Shown: piece by piece, positions 1-6,776 of the stretch | Layout: each line of letters begins with the position of its first letter | How positions within the stretch are numbered: the first letter of the stretch is position 1 | From: Ruminococcus sp. UBA1394 | GTDB lineage: Bacteria; Bacillota; Clostridia; Oscillospirales; Ruminococcaceae | DNA: 11,642 nt | Direction: 5' to 3' | Assembly: GCA_002305725.1 (NCBI GenBank) | Contig: DBQM01000024.1 | Location: forward strand, 1 to 11,642 | Position numbers and translations under genes: made by a program | Notes under the pieces: generated by a model | Database searches by the model: none | What the model was told of the DNA's origin: nothing | The model's input: only the letters and a program-made list of their open reading frames with translations

Positions 1-25
1 ATTGTACGGCGCTTGGGGAGCCATT

Positions 26-62
26 AATCCGAATTCTTTTTGAGAATTCGGATTTTTTGTTT
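26..62 (+). terminator. Intrinsic terminator of the unit upstream of the window
   Basis: An 11-bp perfect stem, AATCCGAATTC (26-36) with GAATTCGGATT (44-54), encloses a 7-nt loop and runs into a T-rich tail. A short open frame from the left edge stops with TAA at 25-27, right at the stem, so the last codons of a preceding plus-strand gene may be present, but too little remains to identify it. The following stretch (63-208) is AT-rich and shows no gene. Confidence 0.85.
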
Positions 63-208
63 TATCTGATCTTTTTTTGCCTCAAATATGCATTATAATC
101 TCATTTTATACGAACTCTTCCAGCGTTCGTATTTTTTATTCAAGTAAAAAAATAATATACTTAATTTGATAAATATAATAAAAACATATGAAAGTTTTTG
201 ATTTACTA

Positions 209-237
209 TTGACATACTGTGTACTAAAGTGTATAAT
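209..237 (+). promoter_or_regulatory. Consensus sigma-A promoter of the ABC transporter operon
   Basis: A -35 box TTGACA (209-214) and a -10 box TATAAT (232-237) both match the consensus exactly and are separated by the optimal 17 bp. The first gene starts about 34 bp after the -10 box. Such a strong promoter usually needs a repressor, which fits the palindrome that overlaps it. Confidence 0.9.
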
Positions 238-248
238 ACAGTTAGTAC
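221..248. promoter_or_regulatory. Palindromic operator overlapping the -10 box
   Basis: GTACTAA (221-227) and TTAGTAC (242-248) form a perfect 7-bp inverted repeat with a 14-bp spacer. The spacer contains a second, imperfect palindrome, GTGTATAATACAG, which covers the -10 box. This geometry suits a dimeric repressor that blocks RNA polymerase. GntR/YtrA-type regulators often control ABC exporters in this way, but no regulator gene is in the window, so the family assignment is inference. Confidence 0.55.
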
Positions 249-270
249 TATAAATAATGGAGGCGGGAAA

Positions 271-1617
271 ATGACAAAAAAGAAAAAAATTATTATTTCT
301 GCTGTATCAGTAGCAGCAGCTGCGGCAATTGCTGTAAGCGGAATACTCATCTGGAAAAACAGCAGCGACGAATTTGAAGATTCCGGAAAGGTTTATGTGA
401 GCAAGGTCGAAGAAGTGAACACAGCTGCGTTATTTTCACTTGGCGGAGAGTGCTTTTCGGGAGTGGTTGAACCGCAGAAAAGCTATGATGTGAAGTATGA
501 CTCGACCAAAAAAATTAAAGAGATCCTTGTCAAAGAGGGGGATACTGTCAAAGAGGGAACAGACCTTTTCACCTATGACGTTGAGGCAATGAAGCTTGAA
601 CAGGAACAGGCTGAGCTTGAAATTGAGCGAATGAACAATGAGATTTCCTCAATGAAAAAGCAGATTTCCGAACTTGAATCCGAGAAAAAGAACGTGTCCA
701 AGGACGAGCAGTATTCCTATACTGCACAGATACAGTCACTCGAAACGGACGTTGCAAAGGTTGAGTATGATATCAAGGTGAAAAATACTGATATTGACAA
801 AATCAAAAACTCAATCAGCAATTCAACTGTCAAGTCGGAAGTCAGCGGAACAGTCAGCAAAGTAAACAACATTTCTGATAGCTCTGATGACGAATATATG
901 AACGACTATTACGGCTACGGTCAGGAAAGCTCAGATGTATTGATTACCATTACCGAAAGCGGCAATTTCAGAGTAAAGGGAAAAATCAATGAGCAGAATA
1001 TGATGCTGATTTATGAGGAAATGCCGGTTGTTATCCGTTCAAGAATTGATGATACTGTCACATGGAACGGCATCGTTTCTGAAATCTCAACAGAGCCGGC
1101 TACTGATACTCAGAATATGTACATGGACGGAAATTCTGATGATATGACTACTTCGTCAAACTATAATTTCTATATAACCCCTGAAACTACTGACGGTCTT
1201 ATGCTTGGTCAGCACGTTATAATTGAGCCGGACAGCGGTCAGATAAGCACGGTTGAAAAAGAGGGTATATGGCTTTATGAGGACTATATCCAGACCGATT
1301 CCGACGGTAAAAGCTTTGTCTGGGCAACGGATAAAAAGAACAGGCTTGAAAAGCGTTATGTGGAAACCGGCGAGCGTGATGATATGTATGGTGATACCGA
1401 AATCGTAAGCGGACTTGATGAATCCGACTGCATTGCTTACCCGTCAGACGATTATAAAGAGGGAATGCACACAACTACTAATATTGAAGAAGCCGATTTT
1501 GAAGAGGACTTCGGAGATAATATGGCTGATGATGGCATGATTGACGATGGCATGATAGATGGTGACATCATAATAGACGACGGAATGATAGACGCCGATA
1601 TGGCTGATGCAGAATAG
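271..1617 (+). CDS. HlyD/RND-type adaptor (membrane fusion protein) of an ABC efflux system, 448 aa
   Basis: This is the first gene of the operon and an extracytoplasmic adaptor that should connect the permease to the cell exterior. Residues 1-6 are lysine-rich and 7-28 form one membrane anchor. A split biotinyl-lipoyl domain follows: its first half lies near 80-103 (VKEGDTVKEG) and its second half near 188-200. Between them is a heptad-rich coiled-coil hairpin (about 106-182). A beta-barrel and membrane-proximal region fill the rest. The last 35 or so residues are an acidic, methionine-rich tail built from repeats of D-G-M-I-D. ATG 271 is chosen because GGAGG (259-263) lies 7 nt upstream; an in-frame ATG at 229 lies inside the promoter spacer and cannot be used. 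The substrate cannot be read from the sequence. Confidence 0.9.
   Translation: MTKKKKIIISAVSVAAAAAIAVSGILIWKNSSDEFEDSGKVYVSKVEEVNTAALFSLGGECFSGVVEPQKSYDVKYDSTKKIKEILVKEGDTVKEGTDLFTYDVEAMKLEQEQAELEIERMNNEISSMKKQISELESEKKNVSKDEQYSYTAQIQSLETDVAKVEYDIKVKNTDIDKIKNSISNSTVKSEVSGTVSKVNNISDSSDDEYMNDYYGYGQESSDVLITITESGNFRVKGKINEQNMMLIYEEMPVVIRSRIDDTVTWNGIVSEISTEPATDTQNMYMDGNSDDMTTSSNYNFYITPETTDGLMLGQHVIIEPDSGQISTVEKEGIWLYEDYIQTDSDGKSFVWATDKKNRLEKRYVETGERDDMYGDTEIVSGLDESDCIAYPSDDYKEGMHTTTNIEEADFEEDFGDNMADDGMIDDGMIDGDIIIDDGMIDADMADAE
1516..1608 (+). repeat. Degenerate 15-bp tandem repeats encoding a D-G-M-I-D tail
   Basis: Units GATGGCATGATTGAC (1531-1545) and GATGGCATGATAGAT (1546-1560) are near identical. 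They are followed by more divergent 15-bp units and preceded by a related one at 1516-1530. They encode the acidic, methionine-rich C-terminus of the first adaptor. A 15-bp period keeps the reading frame, so the number of units could vary between strains without breaking the gene. Confidence 0.7.
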
Positions 1618-1630
1618 CGGGGGTATCGGA

Positions 1631-2317
1631 ATGGTTCTTGAATTAAGAGAAATATACAAGGATTATATGCAGGGCAAAGACGCTGTCCCTGTACTCCGGA
1701 ATATCAACCTTTCTGTTGAGGAGGGGGAATACCTTGCTGTTATGGGACCTTCCGGGTCCGGAAAATCCACACTTATGAATATAATCGGCTGTCTGGACAG
1801 ACAGACTTCGGGTATGTTTATTTTTGATGATACCGATATCTCGACTTGCAAAGACAAGGAACTGTCTGAAATAAGAAACAGGAAAATCGGCTTTGTATTT
1901 CAGAATTTCAATCTGCTGCCAAGACAGTCAGCGCTGGAAAATGTTGAACTCCCTTTGCTTTATGCCGGAGTAAACAAAAAGGAACGCCGTGAGAGAGCGG
2001 CAGAGGCGCTGGTTAAAGTCGGACTGGAGGACAGAATGAATTTCCGCCCTACCCAGCTTTCCGGCGGACAAAAGCAGAGAGTTGCCATTGCAAGGGCTAT
2101 GGTCAACAGTCCACGTCTGCTGCTTGCCGACGAGCCGACAGGCGCCCTTGATACAAAGTCCGGCGAACAGGTCATGGAGCTTTTCCGTGAACTGAATGAT
2201 GAGGGCGTTACCATTGTAATGATAACCCATGAAAGAGAAATTGCCGACCACGCAAAAAGAATCATGTTTATCCGTGACGGAGAGCTTAGTAATTTAAACG
2301 GAGGTGATAGTCTGTGA
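1631..2317 (+). CDS. ABC transporter ATPase, MacB/LolD type, 228 aa
   Basis: This cytoplasmic nucleotide-binding subunit should drive the FtsX-type permease encoded downstream. All motifs are intact: Walker A GPSGSGKST (39-47), Q-loop glutamine in FVFQNFNLLP (about 88-97), signature LSGGQ (143-147), Walker B LLLADE (163-168), D-loop ALD (172-174) and H-loop His200 in MITHE. The length is that of a single-domain MacB/LolD ATPase. The first-adaptor stop (TAG, 1615-1617) lies 13 nt upstream. ATG 1631 is preferred because GGGGG (1619-1623) sits 7 nt before it; ATG 1607 would add eight residues overlapping the previous gene and lacks such a site. The gene ends by overlapping the GTG start of the second adaptor, so translation is probably coupled. 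Confidence 0.95.
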   Translation: MVLELREIYKDYMQGKDAVPVLRNINLSVEEGEYLAVMGPSGSGKSTLMNIIGCLDRQTSGMFIFDDTDISTCKDKELSEIRNRKIGFVFQNFNLLPRQSALENVELPLLYAGVNKKERRERAAEALVKVGLEDRMNFRPTQLSGGQKQRVAIARAMVNSPRLLLADEPTGALDTKSGEQVMELFRELNDEGVTIVMITHEREIADHAKRIMFIRDGELSNLNGGDSL

Positions 2318-3966
2318 AAAAACTGATTATTGCCATTACGGCTGTGGCGGTTGCTGCCGGAGGAACGTTCGGCGCATACAAGCTTAACGAAAAGCGCAAA
2401 ACAAACAAAGCTGTGGCAGAAGTAACTCCTGTTTCGCTGATGACAGATTATTATTACGGTGATACTCTTGAACTGGGCGGTATGATTTCTTCGGGAAATA
2501 TTCAGAATGTCATGCCGGATGACCAGAAGCTTGTTGAAAAGGTGCTTGTAAAAGAGGGCGACAGCGTTAAAAAGGGTGACCCTCTGCTTAAATATGACAT
2601 AACTGCTCTTGAACTTGATTTAAAGCAGAAGGAAAATGCCGTTGCTGTGGCAGATTCGGATATAAAAACTGCAAACAAGGAGCTTACAAAGCTTAAAAAT
2701 CTTAAATCGTCCGAGATGATGCCGGAGCCTCCGGAACCAACTTTTCCTCCGACAGAAGCTCCGACAGAGCCTCCTCAGCCGGAAAATCCAGTTGTTGAAA
2801 CTAAGGATACTATAAAAAATACTGCGGATTCTGTTTCGGGGGACGGCAGCAGCAAAAATCCTCTTGTGTTTAACTGCACTCCGGAAACGGTTGTGACAGG
2901 AGAATTTTTCAGTGCGCTTAAAGAAAGCGGCGGATATGCCGCGTTCAATGTCTATGATGAAAATTCGGAAATGCTGTATCTGTGGAGGATTTCCGGTGCT
3001 GATATTAATGATGCACAGATTTCTGACAAGGTTATCGGTGAAAATGTCAGCGCAGATGCGGACGGGAATATTACTGTAAGCTGGTCGGAAAATACTTTTG
3101 GCAGTTATACCGTTCCGAAAACCAGCGATATTCCGGAAGATTACAGTTATGAGGAATCCTATGAGGAAGAACCGTTTGACTATGAAAGCTACATTGAGAA
3201 TTTCTATGACTCGGTTCATCGCAATTATGACGAGGACTATATGTACTCAAAAGCTGAACTTGCAAAGATGATTTCTGAAAAGGAAAACGAGATAACAAAG
3301 CTTGAGATAGACAAGAAATCAGCAGAGCTTGAATACAGAATAGCCAAAGAGCAGAAAGAAAGCGGCAGCGTTATTGCAAGAATAGATGGTGTTGTAACGC
3401 AGATAAATGACGCTGAAAGCCTTGAATCAGGTCAGCCTTATCTGGTTGTACAGGGCGAGGGCGGTCTGACTGTCAAGGGCTATATCGGTGAGCTTAATCT
3501 GGACAAGGTTTCTCCGGGAAGTATTGTTAATATAACCTTCTGGGAAACAGGGGAAATGGCTGAGGCTGAGGTTACGGAAGTCAACAATGTGCCTGTTTCC
3601 TATGAGTCGCAGAACTGGGGCGAAAATCCCAACAGCAGTACCTATGAATTTACTGCGGCTGTGACTGACGATATAACAGTCCCGTCAGATGCCGGAATAT
3701 CAATCACTCTGCCATATCAGGAGGAAAGCAGCAGTATCTATATTCCAAAGGTTTATGTCCGTGAGGAAGACGGAAGAAGCTATGTATTCAAAGCGGACGA
3801 AAACGGACGTCTTAAAAAGCAGTATGTCAAAACCGGAAAAACCATTTACGGCTATGAAACTGAGATACTGGGCGGTCTGTCTGAATCGGACAAGATTTGT
3901 TTTCCGTACGGAAAGAACATTAAAGAGGGCATAAAAACCAAAGACTCTGACGAAGTACTGTGGTAA
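2314..3966 (+). CDS. Second HlyD-type adaptor with a large insert in its coiled-coil hairpin, 550 aa
   Basis: A second extracytoplasmic adaptor of the same exporter. It has an N-terminal membrane segment (about 3-22), a first lipoyl half (about 72-93, VKEGDSVKKG), a helix (97-133), an insert of roughly 175 residues, a returning helix (312-350), a second lipoyl half (351-368) and barrel domains to the C-terminus. The insert starts with a Pro/Glu/Thr-rich linker (136-160), continues with a serine/glycine-rich beta-like segment (about 175-268), and ends in a Tyr/Glu-rich acidic stretch (275-310). The start is GTG 2314, overlapping the ATPase TGA, with GGAGG at 2300-2304 nine nt upstream. It is clearly homologous in layout to the first adaptor but not a simple duplicate. 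Adaptor pairs like this occur in clostridial exporters; whether they form mixed rings is unknown. Confidence 0.88.
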   Translation: MKKLIIAITAVAVAAGGTFGAYKLNEKRKTNKAVAEVTPVSLMTDYYYGDTLELGGMISSGNIQNVMPDDQKLVEKVLVKEGDSVKKGDPLLKYDITALELDLKQKENAVAVADSDIKTANKELTKLKNLKSSEMMPEPPEPTFPPTEAPTEPPQPENPVVETKDTIKNTADSVSGDGSSKNPLVFNCTPETVVTGEFFSALKESGGYAAFNVYDENSEMLYLWRISGADINDAQISDKVIGENVSADADGNITVSWSENTFGSYTVPKTSDIPEDYSYEESYEEEPFDYESYIENFYDSVHRNYDEDYMYSKAELAKMISEKENEITKLEIDKKSAELEYRIAKEQKESGSVIARIDGVVTQINDAESLESGQPYLVVQGEGGLTVKGYIGELNLDKVSPGSIVNITFWETGEMAEAEVTEVNNVPVSYESQNWGENPNSSTYEFTAAVTDDITVPSDAGISITLPYQEESSSIYIPKVYVREEDGRSYVFKADENGRLKKQYVKTGKTIYGYETEILGGLSESDKICFPYGKNIKEGIKTKDSDEVLW

Positions 3967-3978
3967 GGGGGAAAGAGA

Positions 3979-5235
3979 ATGTTTGAAAATATAAGACTTT
4001 CATTTAAAGGGATTTTTTCTCACAAGGTACGCTCTTTCCTCACAATGCTGGGTATTATTATCGGTATTGCCGCTATTATAGCTATTGTTTCAACCATAAA
4101 GGGTACTAATGAGCAGATAAAGAGCAATCTTATCGGTTCGGGAAACAACAACGTGAATGTGGCGGTGTATCAGGGAGAGTGGCAGATGGATTTTCAGTAT
4201 CAGTCGCCTCCGGAGGGAATGCCGGTCATATCAGATGATGTGAAAAAAGAGCTTGAAAATATAAAGGACGCAGAAACAGTTTCGCTCTACAGACAGCGCA
4301 CTTACTGTGAATCAATATACCACATGAACACTTCTCTTGAGGGCGGAAGTGTTTACGGCATTGATGAAAATTATTTTTCCGCTGCCGGTTACAGAATTAA
4401 ATCCGGAAAGGGCTTTGGCGAAAGAGATTTTAAGGGTACGCAGAAAACTGTGATAATTGACAACAAGGCTGCGGAAAGTCTGTTTCCCGGTGAAGAACCA
4501 GTTGGTGAGATAATTGATATTATGGGCGAGCCTTTTAAGGTTGTCGGCGTTGCTGTTCAGAGCAGTAAATTTGAGCCGGTGATTAACACTTATGAGGATT
4601 ACCAGCTTTACAATCAGGACACTTCAAGCGGAAAGATTTTTATACCGACAAATGCATGGCCGGTTATTTTTCGGTATGATGAACCGCAGAACTGCATTAT
4701 TGTTGCGGCTGATACTGACAGTATGACAGCTGTCGGCAAGGCGGCTGAGGAAATACTTAACGGCACTATTTCCGTTCAGGACGAAAGCATAAAATACAAA
4801 AGTGAAAACCAGCTTGAAAGGGCAGAGTCCCTGCAGAAGCTCAGCGATTCCACAAACACACTTGTTATCTGCATTGCCGGAATCTCACTCCTTGTAGGCG
4901 GTATCGGTGTCATGAACATCATGCTTGTATCAGTCACCGAAAGAACAAGAGAGATAGGTCTGAAAAAGGCGCTTGGTGCAAGGAAAAAGGTGATACTGGG
5001 ACAGTTTCTGACAGAGGCAGCCGTACTGACAAGTATCGGCGGACTTATAGGAATTGTCTTGGGCATAGTCCTGTCTCAGCTGATTTCAAAATTTGCTGAC
5101 GTTCCTGTGGCGATAAGTTCGGTTTCAATTCTGGTATCAGTAATTTTCTCAATGATAGTAGGAATAGTATTCGGACTTATTCCGTCCGTTAAGGCGGCAA
5201 ATCTTAATCCTATTGATGCTCTGAGGTATGAGTGA
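3979..5235 (+). CDS. MacB/FtsX-type ABC permease, 418 aa
   Basis: The membrane subunit of the exporter. A first transmembrane helix (about 19-41) follows a short amphipathic N-terminus. Next is a large extracytoplasmic MacB-like periplasmic-core domain (about 45-285). Three helices close the protein (near 293-320, 345-370 and 378-403). The cytoplasmic loop TERTREIGLKKALGA is the classic FtsX coupling segment that contacts the ATPase, and the C-terminus NPIDALRYE is typical of MacB-type permeases. The length matches the permease half of MacB, whose ATPase is fused in proteobacteria but separate here. AAGGGGG (3965-3971) overlaps the previous stop and lies 7 nt before the ATG. By family such systems use a mechanotransmission cycle rather than moving substrate through the membrane helices. 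Confidence 0.95.
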   Translation: MFENIRLSFKGIFSHKVRSFLTMLGIIIGIAAIIAIVSTIKGTNEQIKSNLIGSGNNNVNVAVYQGEWQMDFQYQSPPEGMPVISDDVKKELENIKDAETVSLYRQRTYCESIYHMNTSLEGGSVYGIDENYFSAAGYRIKSGKGFGERDFKGTQKTVIIDNKAAESLFPGEEPVGEIIDIMGEPFKVVGVAVQSSKFEPVINTYEDYQLYNQDTSSGKIFIPTNAWPVIFRYDEPQNCIIVAADTDSMTAVGKAAEEILNGTISVQDESIKYKSENQLERAESLQKLSDSTNTLVICIAGISLLVGGIGVMNIMLVSVTERTREIGLKKALGARKKVILGQFLTEAAVLTSIGGLIGIVLGIVLSQLISKFADVPVAISSVSILVSVIFSMIVGIVFGLIPSVKAANLNPIDALRYE

Positions 5236-5241
5236 TATAAT

Positions 5242-5279
5242 AAAGCACCTGTTCTGAACAGGTGCCTTTATTTTTTTAT
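5242..5279 (+). terminator. Intrinsic terminator of the ABC operon
   Basis: GCACCTGTTC (5245-5254) and GAACAGGTGC (5256-5265) form a perfect inverted repeat just after the permease stop, followed by CTTTATTTTTTTATA. It closes the four-gene operon. Confidence 0.93.
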
Positions 5280-5327
5280 ATTGGTACTATATTTTACTGC
5301 AACTTACAGAAATTGTATTTCACTATA

Positions 5328-5368
5328 AAAGAAAAACCCGAAAACAACGTAAACACGTCATTTTCGGG
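5328..5368 (-). terminator. Minus-strand terminator of the disrupted tRNA gene
   Basis: CCCGAAAA (5337-5344) pairs with TTTTCGGG (5361-5368), and an inner ACGT/ACGT stem closes an AAAC loop. On the minus strand the hairpin is followed by TTTTTCTTTT. It lies 9 nt beyond the CCA end of the tRNA fragment, as expected for the original tRNA's own terminator, and supports this side being native chromosome. Confidence 0.8.
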
Positions 5369-5377
5369 ATTGTGGTT

Positions 5378-5400
5378 TGGTGACCCGTACGGGAATTGAA
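5378..5400 (-). other. tRNA 3'-end fragment: putative attachment site (island boundary)
   Basis: On the minus strand this reads as a T-loop TTCAATT, a T-stem 3' strand CCCGT, an acceptor 3' strand ACGGGTC, the discriminator A and CCA: positions 54 to 76 of a tRNA. The five bases before it (CTTGA) cannot pair with CCCGT, and no D-arm, anticodon arm or GACCCGT 5' acceptor strand lies upstream in about 80 nt. It is therefore a fragment, not a tRNA gene. Tyrosine integrases commonly use this part of tRNA genes as the crossover core and leave a duplicate at the distal end. The orientation places the element to the right. The tRNA identity cannot be decided without the anticodon. Confidence 0.75.
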
Positions 5401-5515
5401 TCAAGCGACACGGATTTTGCAGCTTATCTTAAAGTGGTGTAAATGCCTATTCTATGGGCTTTGTGAGCACTTGGCTTGTCTCAGCTTATCGTTAAAAAAC
5501 ATATATTTTTGTATC

Positions 5516-5537
5516 AATAAGACCCAAATAAGACCCA
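5516..5537. repeat. Perfect 11-bp tandem repeat, possible integrase arm site
   Basis: AATAAGACCCA occurs twice back to back (5516-5526 and 5527-5537), 116 bp inside the tRNA-end fragment. Short direct repeats at this distance from a core site are typical arm-type binding sites of tyrosine integrases. Apart from this, 5401-5592 holds no convincing gene. Confidence 0.5.
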
Positions 5538-5565
5538 AGACCACGTTATATTTCTGCTGTGGGCT

Positions 5566-5588
5566 CACTGATGAAAAACTCATTAGTG
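5566..5588 (-). terminator. Weak hairpin just after the minus-strand operon
   Basis: CACTGATG (5566-5573) and CATTAGTG (5581-5588) pair at 7 of 8 positions, 4 nt past the stop of the last minus-strand gene. There is no T-tract on that strand, so termination is uncertain; read on the plus strand the tail GGCTTTATTTAATT is somewhat better. Confidence 0.3.
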
Positions 5589-5592
5589 GGCT

Positions 5593-6048
5593 TTATTTAA
5601 TTGTATTATTTAAATATGCATCTAAAATATACTGAGGATTTTCGTAATATAAGCTGCTGTTATAATCATCAATTTTTTCTGAAACAAAAGATTTATAAGC
5701 AGAAAAAAGTGCTTCTACTATATCTATATTTTTTTCTTTAGCAATACCAAGGATTAATCGCTTGTATACTTTCCCAATATCCCAATAAGAGGGAACTGCA
5801 TATCTTGCAAGAGTGACATTATCAAAATCACCGTTTTGAAGATTTGATTCAGCGATAAAGTCATCACTGACACGTTCGATATTATCACTGTGATAGATGT
5901 CTGCAAGCTCATAAATTTTGCTGATACGTTCTTTTCCAAGTGTATCAACTACCATACTGCGGTGATTTTTTGTTTTTCTTGCAATATATTCTATTAAGCT
6001 GCAAGTAAAAAATAGATCATTATCTTTTTTATCCTCACGACCGTTCAT
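5593..6048 (-). CDS. Unrecognised 151-aa protein coupled to the ADP-ribosyltransferase-like gene (candidate antitoxin)
   Basis: No named family is assigned with confidence. The protein is soluble, has no signal or membrane segment, and looks helical. Residues about 10-65 (LFFTCSLIEYIARKTKN onward) faintly resemble the DUF3791 small proteins that accompany DUF3990 genes. The C-terminal half (about 85-150) carries WDIGKVYKRLI and a tyrosine-rich end (DDYNSSLYYENP). Its ATG follows the stop of the upstream gene with no gap (TAAATG), and its GAGGAGG ribosome binding site lies within the last codons of that gene, so the two proteins must be made together. This is typical of a toxin/antitoxin or effector/immunity pair, with this protein the likely neutralising partner. 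That role is inference from context. Confidence 0.8.
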   Translation of the reverse strand: MNGREDKKDNDLFFTCSLIEYIARKTKNHRSMVVDTLGKERISKIYELADIYHSDNIERVSDDFIAESNLQNGDFDNVTLARYAVPSYWDIGKVYKRLILGIAKEKNIDIVEALFSAYKSFVSEKIDDYNSSLYYENPQYILDAYLNNTIK

Positions 6049-6510
6049 TTAAAAAACCTCCTCACAGGAATGAAACTCAAGACATTCTAAAGACGCTTTT
6101 GTGCAGAAGCTTATTTGATGTGTTGGATATTTAAATTTTGCCATAATCCAAAACTGTTCTCTTGTTATAATCCCATCAATATAATCTGAAATAAAGTTGT
6201 AAATTTGGTCGTTAGCCATTGCACCAATTACAATATCATGATTATGAGGTTTACCATGACGGCAGCTTATTATAAAATCAAGCCATTCCTCAGTCATTGT
6301 TTGAAATTCAAGAATGTTAAGGGATTCGTTCATTCGAACTGTATATGAACTAACCATAGGTGTATCATAGCGTCTTGCCCAGCGTTCAGCTTGTTCCCTT
6401 ATTACTGTGCAATAAAAGCCTGTACCAAAATCCTTTGTGTTTCTGCCAACTATGATTTCAGGCTTTCTGATTTCTGTATATCCACCGTGATATACTATCA
6501 TTTTTCCCAT
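6049..6510 (-). CDS. DUF3990 family protein, ADP-ribosyltransferase-like (candidate toxin), 153 aa
   Basis: Recognised as DUF3990, a family placed in the ADP-ribosyltransferase superfamily. It would transfer ADP-ribose from NAD+ to an unknown target. Visible family features are YHGG at 7-10 (the motif I His position), DFGTGFYCT at 27-35 (the GFY nicotinamide-pocket motif), EEWLDFI at 74-80, HDIVIGAMANDQIY at 91-104, and HQISFCTKASLECL at 131-144 near the C-terminus, where the family conserves a (Q)I-x-F-C-T segment. The length is normal for the family and nothing is truncated. ATG 6510 is chosen because AAGGGGGC lies 8 nt upstream. The gene sits 23 nt after the YwbE-like gene and touches its partner gene. 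A cytoplasmic toxin role is plausible but unproven. Confidence 0.82.
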   Translation of the reverse strand: MGKMIVYHGGYTEIRKPEIIVGRNTKDFGTGFYCTVIREQAERWARRYDTPMVSSYTVRMNESLNILEFQTMTEEWLDFIISCRHGKPHNHDIVIGAMANDQIYNFISDYIDGIITREQFWIMAKFKYPTHQISFCTKASLECLEFHSCEEVF

Positions 6511-6533
6511 TTAATTTTGCCCCCTTAAACAGC

Positions 6534-6722
6534 TCAAATACTTTTCACTCTTCCTACGATACCGCCTTCTAACATTACCTTAATTCCTCTGTGATGATTG
6601 GGGGAATTAGTCAATATTCTCAGCACGATACCTTCTGTTAATTTACCAGTCCGTTGGTCTTGTTTCTGTACAACTTGAACCTTTGTGCCTATTTTTATAT
6701 TGCTTCTGACTGTACCATCCAT
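6534..6722 (-). CDS. ywbE: YwbE family protein (DUF2196), 62 aa
   Basis: The sequence matches the small conserved YwbE family, with the characteristic KQDQRTGKLTEGIV, ILTNSPNHHRGIKV and GGIVGRVKSI segments, and it has the usual family length of about 60-65 residues. The fold is probably a small beta-barrel and the function is unknown. An ATG at 6773 would add 17 residues (LLIKLKIRIGTN-like) that do not fit the family, and no ribosome binding site precedes it, although it lies only 3 nt after the hsdR stop and could be used by coupling. ATG 6722 has AAGGA about 11 nt upstream and starts exactly where family members start. Its place between hsdR and an ADP-ribosyltransferase gene is unexpected, because ywbE is normally a housekeeping chromosomal gene. 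Confidence 0.8.
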   Translation of the reverse strand: MDGTVRSNIKIGTKVQVVQKQDQRTGKLTEGIVLRILTNSPNHHRGIKVMLEGGIVGRVKSI

Positions 6723-6776
6723 ATTTGTACCAATCCTTATTTTAAGTTTAATTAACAGCGATATAATATTCATATC

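Noticed and set aside
229..270. In-frame upstream ATG that would lengthen the first adaptor by 14 residues
   Set aside because: It lies between the -35 and -10 boxes of the promoter, upstream of any transcript, while ATG 271 has a GGAGG site at good spacing.
2620..3219. A 199-codon minus-strand ORF inside the second adaptor gene
   Set aside because: It is antisense to a well-supported gene, and its Phe/Ile/Arg-rich composition is that of a reverse-complement shadow.
5378..5455. A complete tRNA gene on the minus strand
   Set aside because: Only the T-loop-to-CCA part is present; the T-stem and acceptor 5' partners and the other arms are missing.
5396..5635. A 79-codon plus-strand ORF over the attachment region
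   Set aside because: It starts with TTG inside the tRNA fragment, has no ribosome binding site, runs through the tandem repeat and hairpin, and has a cysteine/leucine-rich random composition.
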